DNA from: Ammoniphilus resinae
GTDB taxonomy: Bacteria > Bacillota > Bacilli > Aneurinibacillales > RAOX-1
Direction of reading: 5' to 3'
Assembly (NCBI RefSeq): GCF_017873965.1
Contig: NZ_JAGGKT010000015.1
Location: forward strand, 24,582-88,581
Length of the DNA: 64,000 nucleotides
Shown: piece after piece, positions 1 to 8,880 of the stretch
How positions within the stretch are numbered: position 1 is the stretch's first letter
Layout of the letters: every line of letters begins with the position of its first letter
Program-made: the position numbers and the translations under genes
Notes under the pieces: model-generated
The model's input: the letters and a program-made list of their open reading frames with translations, nothing else
Databases searched by the model: none
What the model was told of the DNA's origin: nothing

Positions 1-546
1 GGCGGAGAGCACTTGGTGAGCTGGCCGATTATCCAGGAAATGTACAAGAAGTACCCGGATCTTGTGCTTTTCCATTTTGATGCACATACCGATTTGCGTG
101 ATGAGTACGAAGGGGAGCCGCTTTCCCACTCGACTCCAATTAAAAAAGCCTGCGAGCTGATCGGCGGCAAAAATGTCTATTCTTTTGGCATTCGCTCAGG
201 GATGAGGGAAGAGTTCTATTGGGCTAAGGAAAATATGAACTTGTTTAAGTTCGATGTCCTCGAGCCGTTGAAAAAGGTCCTGCCTTCAATCGGCAGTCGC
301 CCGGTTTACCTGACGATTGATATTGATGTCCTTGATCCATCCGCAGCCCCTGGAACAGGTACTGCCGAAGCAGGCGGGATTACCTCCAAGGAGCTTTTGG
401 CCTCGATCCATGCGATCGGCGAAGCCGGAATCAACATCGTAGGATGTGACCTTGTCGAAGTTGCTCCAGCCTACGACCCAACTGAGCAGACGCAAATCGT
501 TGCTTCAAAGATTATTCGTGAGATGCTGTTGACGTTTGTGAAATAG
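1..546 (+). CDS. speB: Agmatinase (ureohydrolase family), 5'-truncated by the window edge
   Basis: Hydrolyses agmatine to putrescine and urea in polyamine synthesis; cytosolic, binuclear Mn enzyme. The frame is open from base 1 (GGEHL), so the start lies outside the window; about 180 C-terminal residues are present. Metal-ligand motifs of the arginase/agmatinase fold are visible: GGEH at the edge, FDAHTD, and TIDIDVLDPS followed by APGTGTAEAGG. The next genes, ywiB and argS, match the speB neighbourhood of Bacillus. Arginase or formimidoglutamase are the alternatives; agmatinase is favoured by context and motif wording. Confidence 0.9.
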   Translation, partial: GGEHLVSWPIIQEMYKKYPDLVLFHFDAHTDLRDEYEGEPLSHSTPIKKACELIGGKNVYSFGIRSGMREEFYWAKENMNLFKFDVLEPLKKVLPSIGSRPVYLTIDIDVLDPSAAPGTGTAEAGGITSKELLASIHAIGEAGINIVGCDLVEVAPAYDPTEQTQIVASKIIREMLLTFVK

Positions 547-667
547 GGTCTGGTCACTGGCGGGTTCTCCAGCTTGTTGGCGGAGACTTACTTGCGTAAG
601 GGACAAGCACAGCAGGCCGGGACAATCCCCTTGGATCAGGTTCAAGTTCAAAAAGGTAGGAAGAATA

Positions 668-697
668 AAGAGGTGGCAGATGCTCACCTCTTTTTTG
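668..697 (+). terminator. Rho-independent terminator after speB
   Basis: Perfect 8-bp stem AAGAGGTG / CACCTCTT with a 9-base loop, followed by a T run. It lies about 120 bp past the speB stop. Confidence 0.8.
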
Positions 698-700
698 CTG

Positions 701-727
701 CCTATAGTCACTCTCCCCTTTGCTCAG
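701..727 (+). repeat. Single family A repeat core (+ orientation)
   Basis: Reads CTATAGTCACTCTCCCC, then a short gap, then GCTCAG. It matches the core seen in arrays throughout the window with one change (ACTCTCCC for ACTATCCC). The rest of the 547-882 gap holds only a terminator upstream and a weak promoter downstream. Confidence 0.6.
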
Positions 728-810
728 CTCAGTTCCAACCTCCAGTTGATTACTGTCTTAATTTATGATCTGCTAATTTGGCTGGCTTGTTTCAGATTTT
801 GATAAGAAAC

Positions 811-839
811 TTGTTTTTCCCTGGCAAAATGCCTAAAAT
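811..839 (+). promoter_or_regulatory. Possible sigma-A promoter of ywiB-argS
   Basis: TTGTTT, a 17-base spacer and TAAAAT, ending about 43 bases before the ywiB start. The match is moderate and unsupported by other signals. Confidence 0.35.
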
Positions 840-882
840 ATGTAGAATATAGAGCGTTCAGAAGTATAGGTGATCCGATGAG

Positions 883-1290
883 ATGAAACACGTCCAATTA
901 CAGTTGCAAACCAAAATGGAAAACGTGGGGGAATCCCTTACACAGCAAGCAAAAGGAAAGTTGTACGCGAAAGGGTCCGGGTGGTACCTGACGTATCGGG
1001 AGACTCTCGACGAAGGGATGGAGGTTTCCACCACGTTGAAGGTCTTTGCAGAAGAAGGAAGAGCCCTTGTCATTCGCACCGGTTCGGTTCAGATGAGGCA
1101 AGAATACATCCTTGGGCAGTGGACTCAGGGGAAATATGTCAGCCCACATGGGGTGATGTGGATGGAAACAAAGGCAGAGCGGATCGGTTTTGATGCAGAA
1201 AATAGACGGTTGGAGCTAGATTATCTGCTGAAATTGAATGAAGAAGATTTGGGTCGCTATATATTGACGATAGATTGGCAAGAGTTGTAG
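883..1290 (+). CDS. ywiB: DUF1934 family protein YwiB
   Basis: Small cytosolic protein of 135 residues of the DUF1934/YwiB beta-barrel family; biochemical role not known. The whole length fits the family, with alternating beta-strand character (GKLYAKGSGWYLTYRETL, RTGSVQMRQEYILG). It lies directly before argS, as in Bacillus. The ATG at 883 follows a weak purine-rich site. Family assignment is good; no function is claimed. Confidence 0.8.
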   Translation: MKHVQLQLQTKMENVGESLTQQAKGKLYAKGSGWYLTYRETLDEGMEVSTTLKVFAEEGRALVIRTGSVQMRQEYILGQWTQGKYVSPHGVMWMETKAERIGFDAENRRLELDYLLKLNEEDLGRYILTIDWQEL

Positions 1291-1320
1291 ATATGTTAGA
1301 TGGTTGGAGGGTATTGGAAA

Positions 1321-3000
1321 ATGAATATTGTGGAAAAGGTCAAAGAATCGATTATTGAAGGGATTAAACAGGCAGTAGTGAAAGCTGGCCTAGCAGAGGT
1401 GGAGCAAATCCCGGTTTTTGTCCTCGAAGTGCCAAAGGAAAAGTCCCATGGGGACTACGCAACAAATATTGCCATGCAGCTTGCTCGTGTCGCAAAAAAA
1501 GCGCCTCGTCAAATCGCAGAAGGAATTGTGGAAGCTTTTGATGCCAAAAAAGCGCATGTCGCAAAGATCGAAATCGCCGGACCCGGATTTATCAATTTAT
1601 TTATGGATCAAGCTTATTTGACCGATGTCATTGCTGAAGTGTTGGCATCTGGTGAAAGTTATGGCCGGACGAACTTTGGAAATGGAACAAAAATCAATGT
1701 CGAATTTGTCAGTGCAAATCCAACCGGAAGCCTGCACTTGGGACATGCCCGCGGAGCTGCTGTTGGAGATGCGCTTTGCAATGTCCTTGACATGGCTGGC
1801 TTTGATGTGACTAGAGAATATTATATTAACGATGCCGGAAATCAAATTGCCAACCTTGCTAAATCAATCGAAGCGCGCTACATGCAGGCGTTAGGCAAGG
1901 ACTTCCCTATGCCAGAAGATGGGTATCATGGACAGGATATTGTGGAGTTTGGCCAGGAGTTGGCGGCGGAATCAGGGGACAAGTATGTGTTGATGTCTGA
2001 GGAGGAACGATTCCAATTTTTCCGTGAGTACGGTCTGAAAAAAGAGCTAGCCAAATTGAAGCAGGATTTGCAGGATTTCGGTGTGGAATTTGATGTTTGG
2101 TTCAGTGAAACCTCGTTATATGAGGCGGGGGCTGTTCCGGAAATCGTTGAAAAGCTTCGTGAATGCGGTTATGTATACGAACAGGATGGCGCAACTTGGT
2201 TGCGGTCCACTGAATTTGGCGATGATAAGGATCGTGTGTTGATTAAAAACGATGGCAGTTATACTTACTTAACGCCAGATATTGCTTATCACGAAAATAA
2301 ATTTTCACGCGGTTACGACCGTCTAATCAATATTTGGGGGGCCGACCACCACGGTTATATTCCACGGATGAAGGCTGCGATGCAGTCCTTGGGACATGAC
2401 GCCGAACAGCTTCATGTGATTATTAACCAAATGGTTAGTTTGTTCCAGGGCGGAGAAAAAGTGAAAATGTCCAAACGGACAGGAAAAGCTGTAACGATCC
2501 GTGACCTCATGGAGGAAGTCGGTCTTGACGCAACCCGTTATTTCTTTACGATGCGCAGCTCCGATGCTCATCTCGACTTCGACATGGATTTAGCCGTGTC
2601 CCAATCCAATGAAAATCCAGTTTTCTATGTACAGTACGCCCACGCCCGGATGTGCAGCATCTTGCGCAAGGCGGAAGATGAAGGCATTTCTTTAAAGGAT
2701 ATTGTGGATGAACAAGTAGACTTAAGTCTATTAAGCTCTGAAAAAGAGCTTGACCTTCTCAAGAAGATCGGTCAATTTCCAGAGGAAATTTCTCTAGCAG
2801 CTGAACAATATGCGCCACACCGTATGGTTCGATACGTTCATGAACTTGCGTCATTGTTCCACAGCTTTTATAATGCAGCACATGTTATTACAGAGGACAA
2901 GGCTTTGACAGTAGCCCGCCTGCACCTTGTAAAAGCAGTGCAAATTACGTTGGGTAATGGATTACGTCTTATTGGAGTAAACGCACCGGAAAAAATGTAA
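1321..3000 (+). CDS. argS: Arginyl-tRNA synthetase
   Basis: Class I aminoacyl-tRNA synthetase that charges tRNA-Arg in the cytosol. An N-terminal arginyl-specific additional domain comes first. The HIGH-type motif HLGH follows at about residue 139 within [17 protein letters not shown] lies at about 382 within [10 protein letters not shown], and the anticodon-binding DALR-type domain occupies the C-terminus. Length is 559 residues, normal for the family. The frame is open from 1300, but the ATG at 1321 has a good GGAGG site ten bases upstream and gives the expected N-terminus. No T-box leader is seen. Confidence 0.97.
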   Translation: MNIVEKVKESIIEGIKQAVVKAGLAEVEQIPVFVLEVPKEKSHGDYATNIAMQLARVAKKAPRQIAEGIVEAFDAKKAHVAKIEIAGPGFINLFMDQAYLTDVIAEVLASGESYGRTNFGNGTKINVEFVSANPTGSLHLGHARGAAVGDALCNVLDMAGFDVTREYYINDAGNQIANLAKSIEARYMQALGKDFPMPEDGYHGQDIVEFGQELAAESGDKYVLMSEEERFQFFREYGLKKELAKLKQDLQDFGVEFDVWFSETSLYEAGAVPEIVEKLRECGYVYEQDGATWLRSTEFGDDKDRVLIKNDGSYTYLTPDIAYHENKFSRGYDRLINIWGADHHGYIPRMKAAMQSLGHDAEQLHVIINQMVSLFQGGEKVKMSKRTGKAVTIRDLMEEVGLDATRYFFTMRSSDAHLDFDMDLAVSQSNENPVFYVQYAHARMCSILRKAEDEGISLKDIVDEQVDLSLLSSEKELDLLKKIGQFPEEISLAAEQYAPHRMVRYVHELASLFHSFYNAAHVITEDKALTVARLHLVKAVQITLGNGLRLIGVNAPEKM

Positions 3001-3050
3001 AGATCTCGAGGGTCGAGAGGGTGAGGGTATTGTTATATATTCTTGCCTTC

Positions 3051-3306
3051 TCTATCCACTATCCCTTTCTCTCAGACGACAAAATTTCATGTTGAGACCC
3101 TGTTTCTCTTCGCGAAATAGAAAGAGAGAGCGTTCCTGGAGCGTCTACCTTGTTTTTGCTCCTTATGTTCACTATCCCTTTTTCTCAGATGACAAAACTT
3201 CGTGCTATCGTGATCCCATTCCTCTTCGTGAAATAAAAATAGTGTGTACAAGGGGCAGGCATCCTCTTTGTTTTGTCTTCTTATGACCCCTATCCCTTTT
3301 TCTCAG
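3051..3306 (+). repeat. Family A repeat array, 3 cores in + orientation (left of transposase 1)
   Basis: CTATCCC anchors lie at 3059, 3172 and (as CCTATCCC) 3290. Each is followed within about 8 bases by CTCAG. Copies 1 and 2 also share flanking text (CAGA.GACAAAA and CTTCGNGAAATA stretches). The third core, TTATGACCCCTATCCC...CTCAGG, pairs as an imperfect inverted repeat with the first core upstream of the transposase gene at 4404-4430. No gene is supported in 3001-3399. Confidence 0.8.
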
Positions 3307-3347
3307 GATAGACTCGGGTGGGTGGGTTGCTCAATTTTATCGTAAAT

Positions 3348-3378
3348 GGGGAGTTGGTTTTGAACTCCTCTTTTTTTG
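3348..3378 (+). terminator. Terminator between argS and the convergent transposase gene
   Basis: GGAGTT / AACTCC stem (extended by one wobble pair) with a 7-base loop, followed by TCTTTTTTTG on the + strand. It can end + strand transcripts from argS or the repeat array. Confidence 0.65.
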
Positions 3379-3399
3379 TTTTTTTGTGGGTTTAGGGGC

Positions 3400-4302
3400 C
3401 TACATCGCCTGTAAGAGGTTTGAGTTCCTATTTTTTCTCCTCCTTCTGGTCACCTGCCAGTAGTTCGCCTTCTTCGTTGAGGCACATAGTTGAATAAGCC
3501 CCTGGAAAAGGGGAGCTTGATCCAGTGCCTGATTGACCCGATAGCAAAACTCGTCCAAATAAGCCTGCAAATGGCGAACGCCGATTCCATGAAAGGTTTC
3601 GTTCAACCACTGAGAAGCCTTTTTGAAATAAGGATATCCTATCTTGAGTCTGCGGGGCTTGAGTCGTTGTGTCATATATTCCACTTCAGAATCCTCTGCC
3701 TCAATATACCTCTCTGCAAACGACTTTTTTTGTGGAGTTGAAATAAACTTCTCTCTCGGAGATTCTAAGAGAAGCTTCATTTTGATATAGGTAGGTTGTT
3801 TTTGTTCATTCAGGGATGTACCCACAAGGAGAAAATGCTCTTTGGGATGGGTCTGGTGGGTTATGTTGTAGGGGTGGCCGTAGCAGGCATCATGCACTTG
3901 GACCATGCCGGACAATAGATGGGTGGCATCAGACGTACTCATGGCCCGACGGATCTTCTGGAGGATTAACCAGGAGGTTTTGTAGGTGACTTGGATGATC
4001 TCTTTCAGTTGCACCGCATTGATCCCAGGAGAAGGGCGGGAGGCCAAAAAGATGGCAGTAAACCATTTTTGCAAGGGGGTCGGGCTCCCTTCCATAACGG
4101 TTCCAACGGTTAAAGACGTTTGATGGCTGCACTGGGCACACTCGTAGAGGGGAAGACGGCGGGTCGTGATCCGATAGAAATGCCGATGGCTGCATTTAGG
4201 GCAAACAAACCCATGAGGCCACTTCATTTGAAACAGATAGTCCGCACAGATGCCCTCGGAGTAAAAACGGTCCTTAAATTGATCGAGATTCATCGTATCC
4301 AT
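3400..4302 (-). CDS. IS1595-like transposase family protein, copy 1; catalytic residues not recognisable
   Basis: 300 residues. An N-terminal zinc ribbon resembles the IS1595 Zn-binding domain (CPKC at 34-37, CAQC at 55-58). A helical region (SLTVGTVMEGSPTPLQKWF) follows, then a C-terminal part with the ISXO2-like ending FHGIGVRHLQAYLDEF. The first catalytic segment, normally VE-x-DE, reads VQVHDACYG, and I cannot find the usual TDGW-type second aspartate. DNA cleavage by the standard DDE mechanism is therefore doubtful. A strong AAAGGAGG site lies 8 bases before the ATG at 4302. It is flanked on both sides by inverted family A arrays and has a close paralogue at 45498-46373. Confidence 0.8.
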   Translation of the reverse strand: MDTMNLDQFKDRFYSEGICADYLFQMKWPHGFVCPKCSHRHFYRITTRRLPLYECAQCSHQTSLTVGTVMEGSPTPLQKWFTAIFLASRPSPGINAVQLKEIIQVTYKTSWLILQKIRRAMSTSDATHLLSGMVQVHDACYGHPYNITHQTHPKEHFLLVGTSLNEQKQPTYIKMKLLLESPREKFISTPQKKSFAERYIEAEDSEVEYMTQRLKPRRLKIGYPYFKKASQWLNETFHGIGVRHLQAYLDEFCYRVNQALDQAPLFQGLIQLCASTKKANYWQVTRRRRKNRNSNLLQAM

Positions 4303-4340
4303 GAATAACTCCTCCTTTAACGAACATATATTCTATTTGT

Positions 4341-4369
4341 AGATTAACAAACAGGTGTTCCTGTGTAAA
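4341..4369 (-). promoter_or_regulatory. Promoter of transposase copy 1 with LexA-like box
   Basis: On the - strand: TTTACA (4369-4364), a 17-base spacer, TAATCT (4346-4341). The spacer holds GGAACACCTGTTTG (4361-4348), close to the Bacillus LexA/DinR consensus CGAAC-N4-GTTYG. The same arrangement occurs before copy 2. A second half-match, CGAACATATATTC, lies at 4321-4333. Confidence 0.55.
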
Positions 4370-4403
4370 GAGAAAGTATTCGACAAAGGTTTAAGAGACA
4401 GCC

Positions 4404-4685
4404 CCTGATAGAGTGGGATAGTGGCCAAAAGAAAGCGTGAATAGGTATAGTCGACATGGAGATGCCAAGAGCCAAGAGACACCTGAAAGCAACCCTGAAG
4501 GCAAGGGATAATGGTCAAAGGGAGCAGGAGAAGGGTGTTCAGTGGAGGGTGCCAACAACACATGGGGGAGCATGCCTGATCGAGAGGGATAGTGGTCAAA
4601 AGGAATTGGAAATAGGTATTGTCAACTGAAGGATGCCAACAGAATACTGGCAGTACCCCTGAAGCAGCGGGATAGTGTTCATAAA
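4404..4685 (-). repeat. Family A repeat array, 4 cores in - orientation (right of transposase 1)
   Basis: GGGATA anchors lie at 4415, 4505, 4586 and 4669 (spacings 90, 81, 83). Each is preceded by CCTGA and followed by RTGGTCA or similar. The nearest core lies about 113 bases upstream of the transposase start, nearly the same distance as in the second locus. The gap 4303-4791 contains no other supported gene. Confidence 0.8.
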
Positions 4686-4791
4686 ACTGCCAACAGTATC
4701 CTTCCAAAATCAATCGATCCCTCCGCAAACACGCACTATAGTGTAGAATACTAGTATAGAGATTGCCAGAAAATCGGCAGTCTATTCCTGG

Positions 4792-6279
4792 ATGGAGGGG
4801 AGACTGAACAGAAATATGCACCAGATTCCGATTACTAATGAAACGTTGAAGGCGATTTTGAGTGCAATTGATGAAGGAATCCATGCGGTTGATGCCCGTG
4901 GGATGACTATTTATTATAACCATATTGCGGCACAGTTGGACGGGATGCAGGTGGAGGAAGTGCAGGGGAAGCATTTGCTGGAGGTTTTTCCTTCGCTGAA
5001 TGTGGAAACAAGTACGCTGTTGAAGGTCATTGAAACTCGGGAGCCGATTTATCATCAGCACCAGAGCTACCGAAATGTAAAAGGAAAAAAGGTCGTCACA
5101 GTCAATACCACAGTGCCCATTTTGGTGAATGGGGAAGTGCTTGGGGCGGTTGAGGTGGCGAAGGATATCTCTAAGGTCAAGGAACTTTCGGAAAAACTAA
5201 TTGATCTTCAGGCGCAAATGGTCACCAAGAAGCAGAAACCCCAAAAAACGACGAAAAACCAGGAAGAGACGGGAGCAAGATACCATTTTACGGATATCAT
5301 CACGGAAAATCCACAAATGGAAAAGTTGATTCAATTAGGGAAAAAATCAGCGCAGACGAGCTCGCCCATTTTAATCATGGGTGAAACGGGGACGGGAAAA
5401 GAACTGCTTGTCCAATCGATTCATAATGCCTCCGCAAGACGAAATGCGCCGTTTATCGCACAGAACTGTGCAGCCTTGCCAGCTACCTTACTAGAAGGGA
5501 TACTTTTCGGAACGGTCAAAGGAAGCTTCACGGGGGCAGAGGATCGGCCGGGATTATTTGAACTCGCGGATGGGGGAAGTTTGTTTTTAGATGAAATCAA
5601 CAGCATGCCTATGGAGTTACAGGCCAAATTATTGCGAGTCATACAGGAAAATCGCGTTCGCCGTGTTGGAGGGACACAGGAGATTTCGGTGGATGTACGC
5701 TTAATGGCGGCTCTAAATGAAGATCCACAAGAAGCGATCAGGGAAAACCGTTTGCGGTCGGACCTCTATTATCGGTTGCATGTCGTTTCCTTTTTGCTGC
5801 CCCCTTTAAGGGAAAGAAAAGAGGATATTGAAAGATTGACACAGCATTTTGTGAAGAAATTCAATTATAAATTCAACAAACTAGTCATGGGAGTTAGCCC
5901 CAAAGTCTCCGAAGTGCTCAATCAGCATGATTGGCCAGGGAACATCCGTGAACTGGAGCATACGATTGAAGCAGCAATGAATATGGTAGAGGGAAACAAT
6001 ATCGAAATTGAAGATCTGTCACAGCACCTGAAGCCAAAACAAAATAAAGGGAAGTTGCAGCAAAATCATGATGAGCAGACACTCCCTTTTTCCGGACCAC
6101 AGAAACAAGCTTTACAACTGGAAAACCTCACATTGCGTGAGGCTGTGAACAATCTAGAGGATTTTATGATCGAAAAAGCGATGGAAAAAACGTCAGGAAA
6201 CATCCTTCAAGCAGCAAAAATCCTGGGGATTCCCCGGCAAACTTTACAATATAAACTAGCTAAGGGATCGCAAGAATAG
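4792..6279 (+). CDS. Sigma-54-dependent transcriptional activator (PAS - AAA+ - Fis HTH)
   Basis: Enhancer-binding protein that activates RNA polymerase-SigL. It has a PAS sensor (about 20-130), then a lysine-rich linker. The AAA+ domain follows, with Walker A GETGTGKE (about 197-204), the sigma-54 contact loop GSFTGA (about 244) and Walker B region GGSLFLDEIN. A Fis-type HTH closes the protein (TSGNILQAAKILGIPRQTLQ). It is of the RocR/BkdR/AcoR type. Starts at 4792 or at the ATG 4816 are possible; neither has an ideally spaced Shine-Dalgarno (GGAGGGG lies at 4793-4799). The target is unknown: the downstream fadF upstream region shows no convincing -24/-12 element. Confidence 0.9.
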   Translation: MEGRLNRNMHQIPITNETLKAILSAIDEGIHAVDARGMTIYYNHIAAQLDGMQVEEVQGKHLLEVFPSLNVETSTLLKVIETREPIYHQHQSYRNVKGKKVVTVNTTVPILVNGEVLGAVEVAKDISKVKELSEKLIDLQAQMVTKKQKPQKTTKNQEETGARYHFTDIITENPQMEKLIQLGKKSAQTSSPILIMGETGTGKELLVQSIHNASARRNAPFIAQNCAALPATLLEGILFGTVKGSFTGAEDRPGLFELADGGSLFLDEINSMPMELQAKLLRVIQENRVRRVGGTQEISVDVRLMAALNEDPQEAIRENRLRSDLYYRLHVVSFLLPPLRERKEDIERLTQHFVKKFNYKFNKLVMGVSPKVSEVLNQHDWPGNIRELEHTIEAAMNMVEGNNIEIEDLSQHLKPKQNKGKLQQNHDEQTLPFSGPQKQALQLENLTLREAVNNLEDFMIEKAMEKTSGNILQAAKILGIPRQTLQYKLAKGSQE

Positions 6280-6292
6280 CAATAAATAGTAA

Positions 6293-6330
6293 TAGCCACT
6301 TTTTCCAGGTGAAAGAGTGGCTAATTTTAT
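6293..6330 (+). terminator. Terminator after the sigma-54 activator
   Basis: Perfect stem TAGCCACT / AGTGGCTA with a 15-base loop, followed by ATTTTATA. The T tract is short. Confidence 0.6.
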
Positions 6331-6346
6331 AGAAAAAACTTTTATC

Positions 6347-6385
6347 TGAACGATCATTCACTTTTGATATAGAATTTGCTATAGT
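6347..6385 (+). promoter_or_regulatory. fadF promoter with a FadR-like palindrome
   Basis: TTCACT (6357-6362), a 17-base spacer and TATAGT (6380-6385). TGAACGATCATTCA (6347-6360) is a palindrome with one mismatched pair and overlaps the -35. It resembles the TGAATGA-type boxes of Bacillus FadR. The TetR protein at 14668-15306 is the obvious candidate regulator. Confidence 0.5.
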
Positions 6386-6432
6386 AAAGATACTCAGAAA
6401 ATTTGCATCAAAGGACGTAAGGAGGAGAGAGA

Positions 6433-8493
6433 GTGCTAGCTTTTATCAATTTCCTGGCCTTTTTATTGGTAACAGGGTATGCTGTCTACTTGATTTTGCA
6501 CGTAGTCTACAGCCGGATTACCTTCATTAAGCTTGGAAAAAAATCTAATTTGAAAGAAGACACAAAACAGCGAATCCACGAGGTTTTAGTCAACGTATTT
6601 GGGCAGAAAAAACTGCTCAAGGATCCGAAAAGCGGATTGATGCACGTTGTGATGTTTTATGGCTTCATTATTCTCCAATTTGGAGCGATTGAACTTATTA
6701 TTAAAGGATTTATTAAAGGGTTTGAATATCCAATCGGGGCAGCGCACCACTTTTTCAGCTTAACACAGGAAATCACCACCTTCCTCGTGTTTCTTGCAAC
6801 CGCATACGCGTTTTATCGCCGTTATGTAGAGAAGCTTGGACGTCTCAAGCGAGGCTGGAAAGCAGGCCTTGTCATTATGTTTTTATCGACGTTGATGCTT
6901 TCCATTCTGTTGTCCTTAACGTTTGAGCACCTTTGGCTTGGCGAACCGGGCAATGCCGCTTATGCGCCGATTTCAACGCTTTTAGCAGGGCTTTTCAGTG
7001 GGATGAGCACAACAGCTGCAGGAGTCCTCTTCTATATTTTTTGGTGGATTCATCTGCTTACACTGCTTTCGTTTGCCGTTTACGTTCCACAATCGAAGCA
7101 CGCCCACTTGCTTTTTGCCCCTGTAAACGTCTATTTACGGGACACAAAGCCAGTTGGAAAGCTGACCTCGATCGATTTTGAGGATGAAACACAGGAAACG
7201 TATGGTGCTGGAAAAATCGAAGATTTTCGCCAGAACCAACTGATCGACCTTTACGCCTGTGTGGAGTGCGGTCGCTGTACCAACATGTGTCCTGCATCCG
7301 GCACGGGGAAAACTCTATCTCCGATGGCTTTAATCGTGAAAATGAGGGATCACCTCACCGAAAAAGGGGCTTCCATTACTTCGCGGACACCGTGGATGCC
7401 GGGCTTTATCTTCCAGGATAACAAAGCGAACACACTGGCTGCCGCAGCTACTGGTTCAGAAGTCGCCGCCACTGCACAGTATGAGGTTAATCTAATCGGT
7501 GATGTCATTACGGAAGAAGAACTTTGGGCTTGTACCACTTGCCGCAATTGTGAAGACCAGTGCCCTGTAGCAAATGAGCACGTGGAAAAGATCATCGACA
7601 TGCGTCGCTACCTTGTCCTGACCGAAGGAAATATGCCTTCCGAGGCAGCGCGTTATTTCCAAAACATTGAACGACAAAGCAATCCTTGGGGAATCAACCG
7701 CAAGGAGCGCATCAAATGGCGCGAAGAACGGGACGATATTGAGGTTCCGACCGTGAAGGAAGCCGATGAGTTCGAGTATTTATTATGGGTCGGATCGATG
7801 GGATCTTTCGATAAGCGAAGCCAAAAAATCGTCCAATCCTTTGCTAAAATCCTCAACGTAGCTGGTGTCAAGTTTGCCGTTCTCGGAAACGATGAGCGGA
7901 ATTCTGGTGATACAGCGCGTCGTTTGGGGAATGAGTTTTTATTCCAGCAGCTTTGTCAGGAAAACATCGAAAACTTTCAAAAATACGAGGTAAAAAAGAT
8001 CGTTACGATCGATCCTCATGCATATAATACGTTTAAACATGAGTATCCGGAATTTGGTTTGGAAGCCGAAGTTTATCATCATACGGAAATCATTTATCAA
8101 TTGATCCAGGAAGGCCGGATCAAGCCAACCAAGGAAGTCGATGAAGCCATTGCTTATCACGATTCCTGCTACATTGGCCGTTACAACAACATTTACGATA
8201 TTCCACGGCAAATTCTAAAGTCGATCCCAGGCGTGAACGTGCTGGAAATGGATCGCTCGAGGGAAGACGCGATGTGCTGTGGAGCCGGTGGCGGCATGAT
8301 GTGGCTTGAAGAAACCCAGGGCAAACGCATTAACATCGAACGCACTGAACAGGCCTTGATGCTCAGCCCAACGACGATCGGCAGCAATTGCCCTTACTGC
8401 TTGACGATGATGAGCGATGGAACCAAGGCAAAAGAAGTGGAAGAGCAAGTGAAGACACTAGATATTGCAGAGATTGTAGAGAGGTCTCTGTAG
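6433..8493 (+). CDS. fadF: FadF: membrane iron-sulfur protein, probable ETF:menaquinone oxidoreductase
   Basis: 686 residues. The N-terminus has about five membrane segments of the NarI/cytochrome-b-like type. Two 4Fe-4S motifs follow: CVECGRCTNMCP (276-287) and CTTCRNCEDQCP (from about 367). The C-terminal CCG (heterodisulfide reductase) part contains SCYIGRYNN and MCCGAGGG. The family (B. subtilis FadF/YwjF, EtfD) is thought to pass electrons from acyl-CoA dehydrogenases via ETF to the quinone pool. The acyl-CoA dehydrogenases just downstream fit this. The GTG at 6433 has GGAGGAG seven bases upstream. etfAB are not in the window. Confidence 0.9.
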   Translation: MLAFINFLAFLLVTGYAVYLILHVVYSRITFIKLGKKSNLKEDTKQRIHEVLVNVFGQKKLLKDPKSGLMHVVMFYGFIILQFGAIELIIKGFIKGFEYPIGAAHHFFSLTQEITTFLVFLATAYAFYRRYVEKLGRLKRGWKAGLVIMFLSTLMLSILLSLTFEHLWLGEPGNAAYAPISTLLAGLFSGMSTTAAGVLFYIFWWIHLLTLLSFAVYVPQSKHAHLLFAPVNVYLRDTKPVGKLTSIDFEDETQETYGAGKIEDFRQNQLIDLYACVECGRCTNMCPASGTGKTLSPMALIVKMRDHLTEKGASITSRTPWMPGFIFQDNKANTLAAAATGSEVAATAQYEVNLIGDVITEEELWACTTCRNCEDQCPVANEHVEKIIDMRRYLVLTEGNMPSEAARYFQNIERQSNPWGINRKERIKWREERDDIEVPTVKEADEFEYLLWVGSMGSFDKRSQKIVQSFAKILNVAGVKFAVLGNDERNSGDTARRLGNEFLFQQLCQENIENFQKYEVKKIVTIDPHAYNTFKHEYPEFGLEAEVYHHTEIIYQLIQEGRIKPTKEVDEAIAYHDSCYIGRYNNIYDIPRQILKSIPGVNVLEMDRSREDAMCCGAGGGMMWLEETQGKRINIERTEQALMLSPTTIGSNCPYCLTMMSDGTKAKEVEEQVKTLDIAEIVERSL

Positions 8494-8530
8494 GCTAGGG
8501 GGGAGGAGAGGATGAGTACCTTTTTTCAAC

Positions 8531-8830
8531 CTCTGTGGTGACTATCCCATTGCGTCAGATGGAGGGTTAAGGTTGCCGATGTTTGGCAAGCAAAGGGTGA
8601 ATATCTTTTCCTCAGGCCTTATGGTCACTATCCCTTTCAGTCAGACAGATGATTGAGTAAGGTTCCAGGTGAACCGAAGTAGGGTGGTTGCCTATTTCTC
8701 AATGCCTATGGTCATTATCCCATTCTGTCAGAAGGAAGCTCAGGGGGTGGTGGAAAGGTAGAGTTAGAGGTAGAGGTAGAGTGATCCCCGTATCCTCAGG
8801 GCCCTATGATCACTATCCCATCTGATTAGA
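8531..8830 (+). repeat. Family A repeat array, 4 cores in + orientation
   Basis: Anchors CTATCCC or TTATCCC lie at 8542, 8628, 8715 and 8813 (spacings 86, 87, 98). Each has GTGG/ATGG/ATGA before it and, apart from the fourth (CTGATTAG), GTCAG after it. It lies directly after fadF and faces the opposite array at 8881-9080. Confidence 0.85.
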
Positions 8831-8880
8831 CGGGAGAGAAATCACAAAATACCATGTTGTCCCTTCCCTTCCTCCGGACT

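Noticed and set aside
4333..5061. A 242-residue - strand frame overlapping the sigma-54 activator start
   Set aside because: Its translation is made of repeat-derived text (for example TTIPLDQ) and the antisense of a real gene; no ribosome-binding site or family resemblance.
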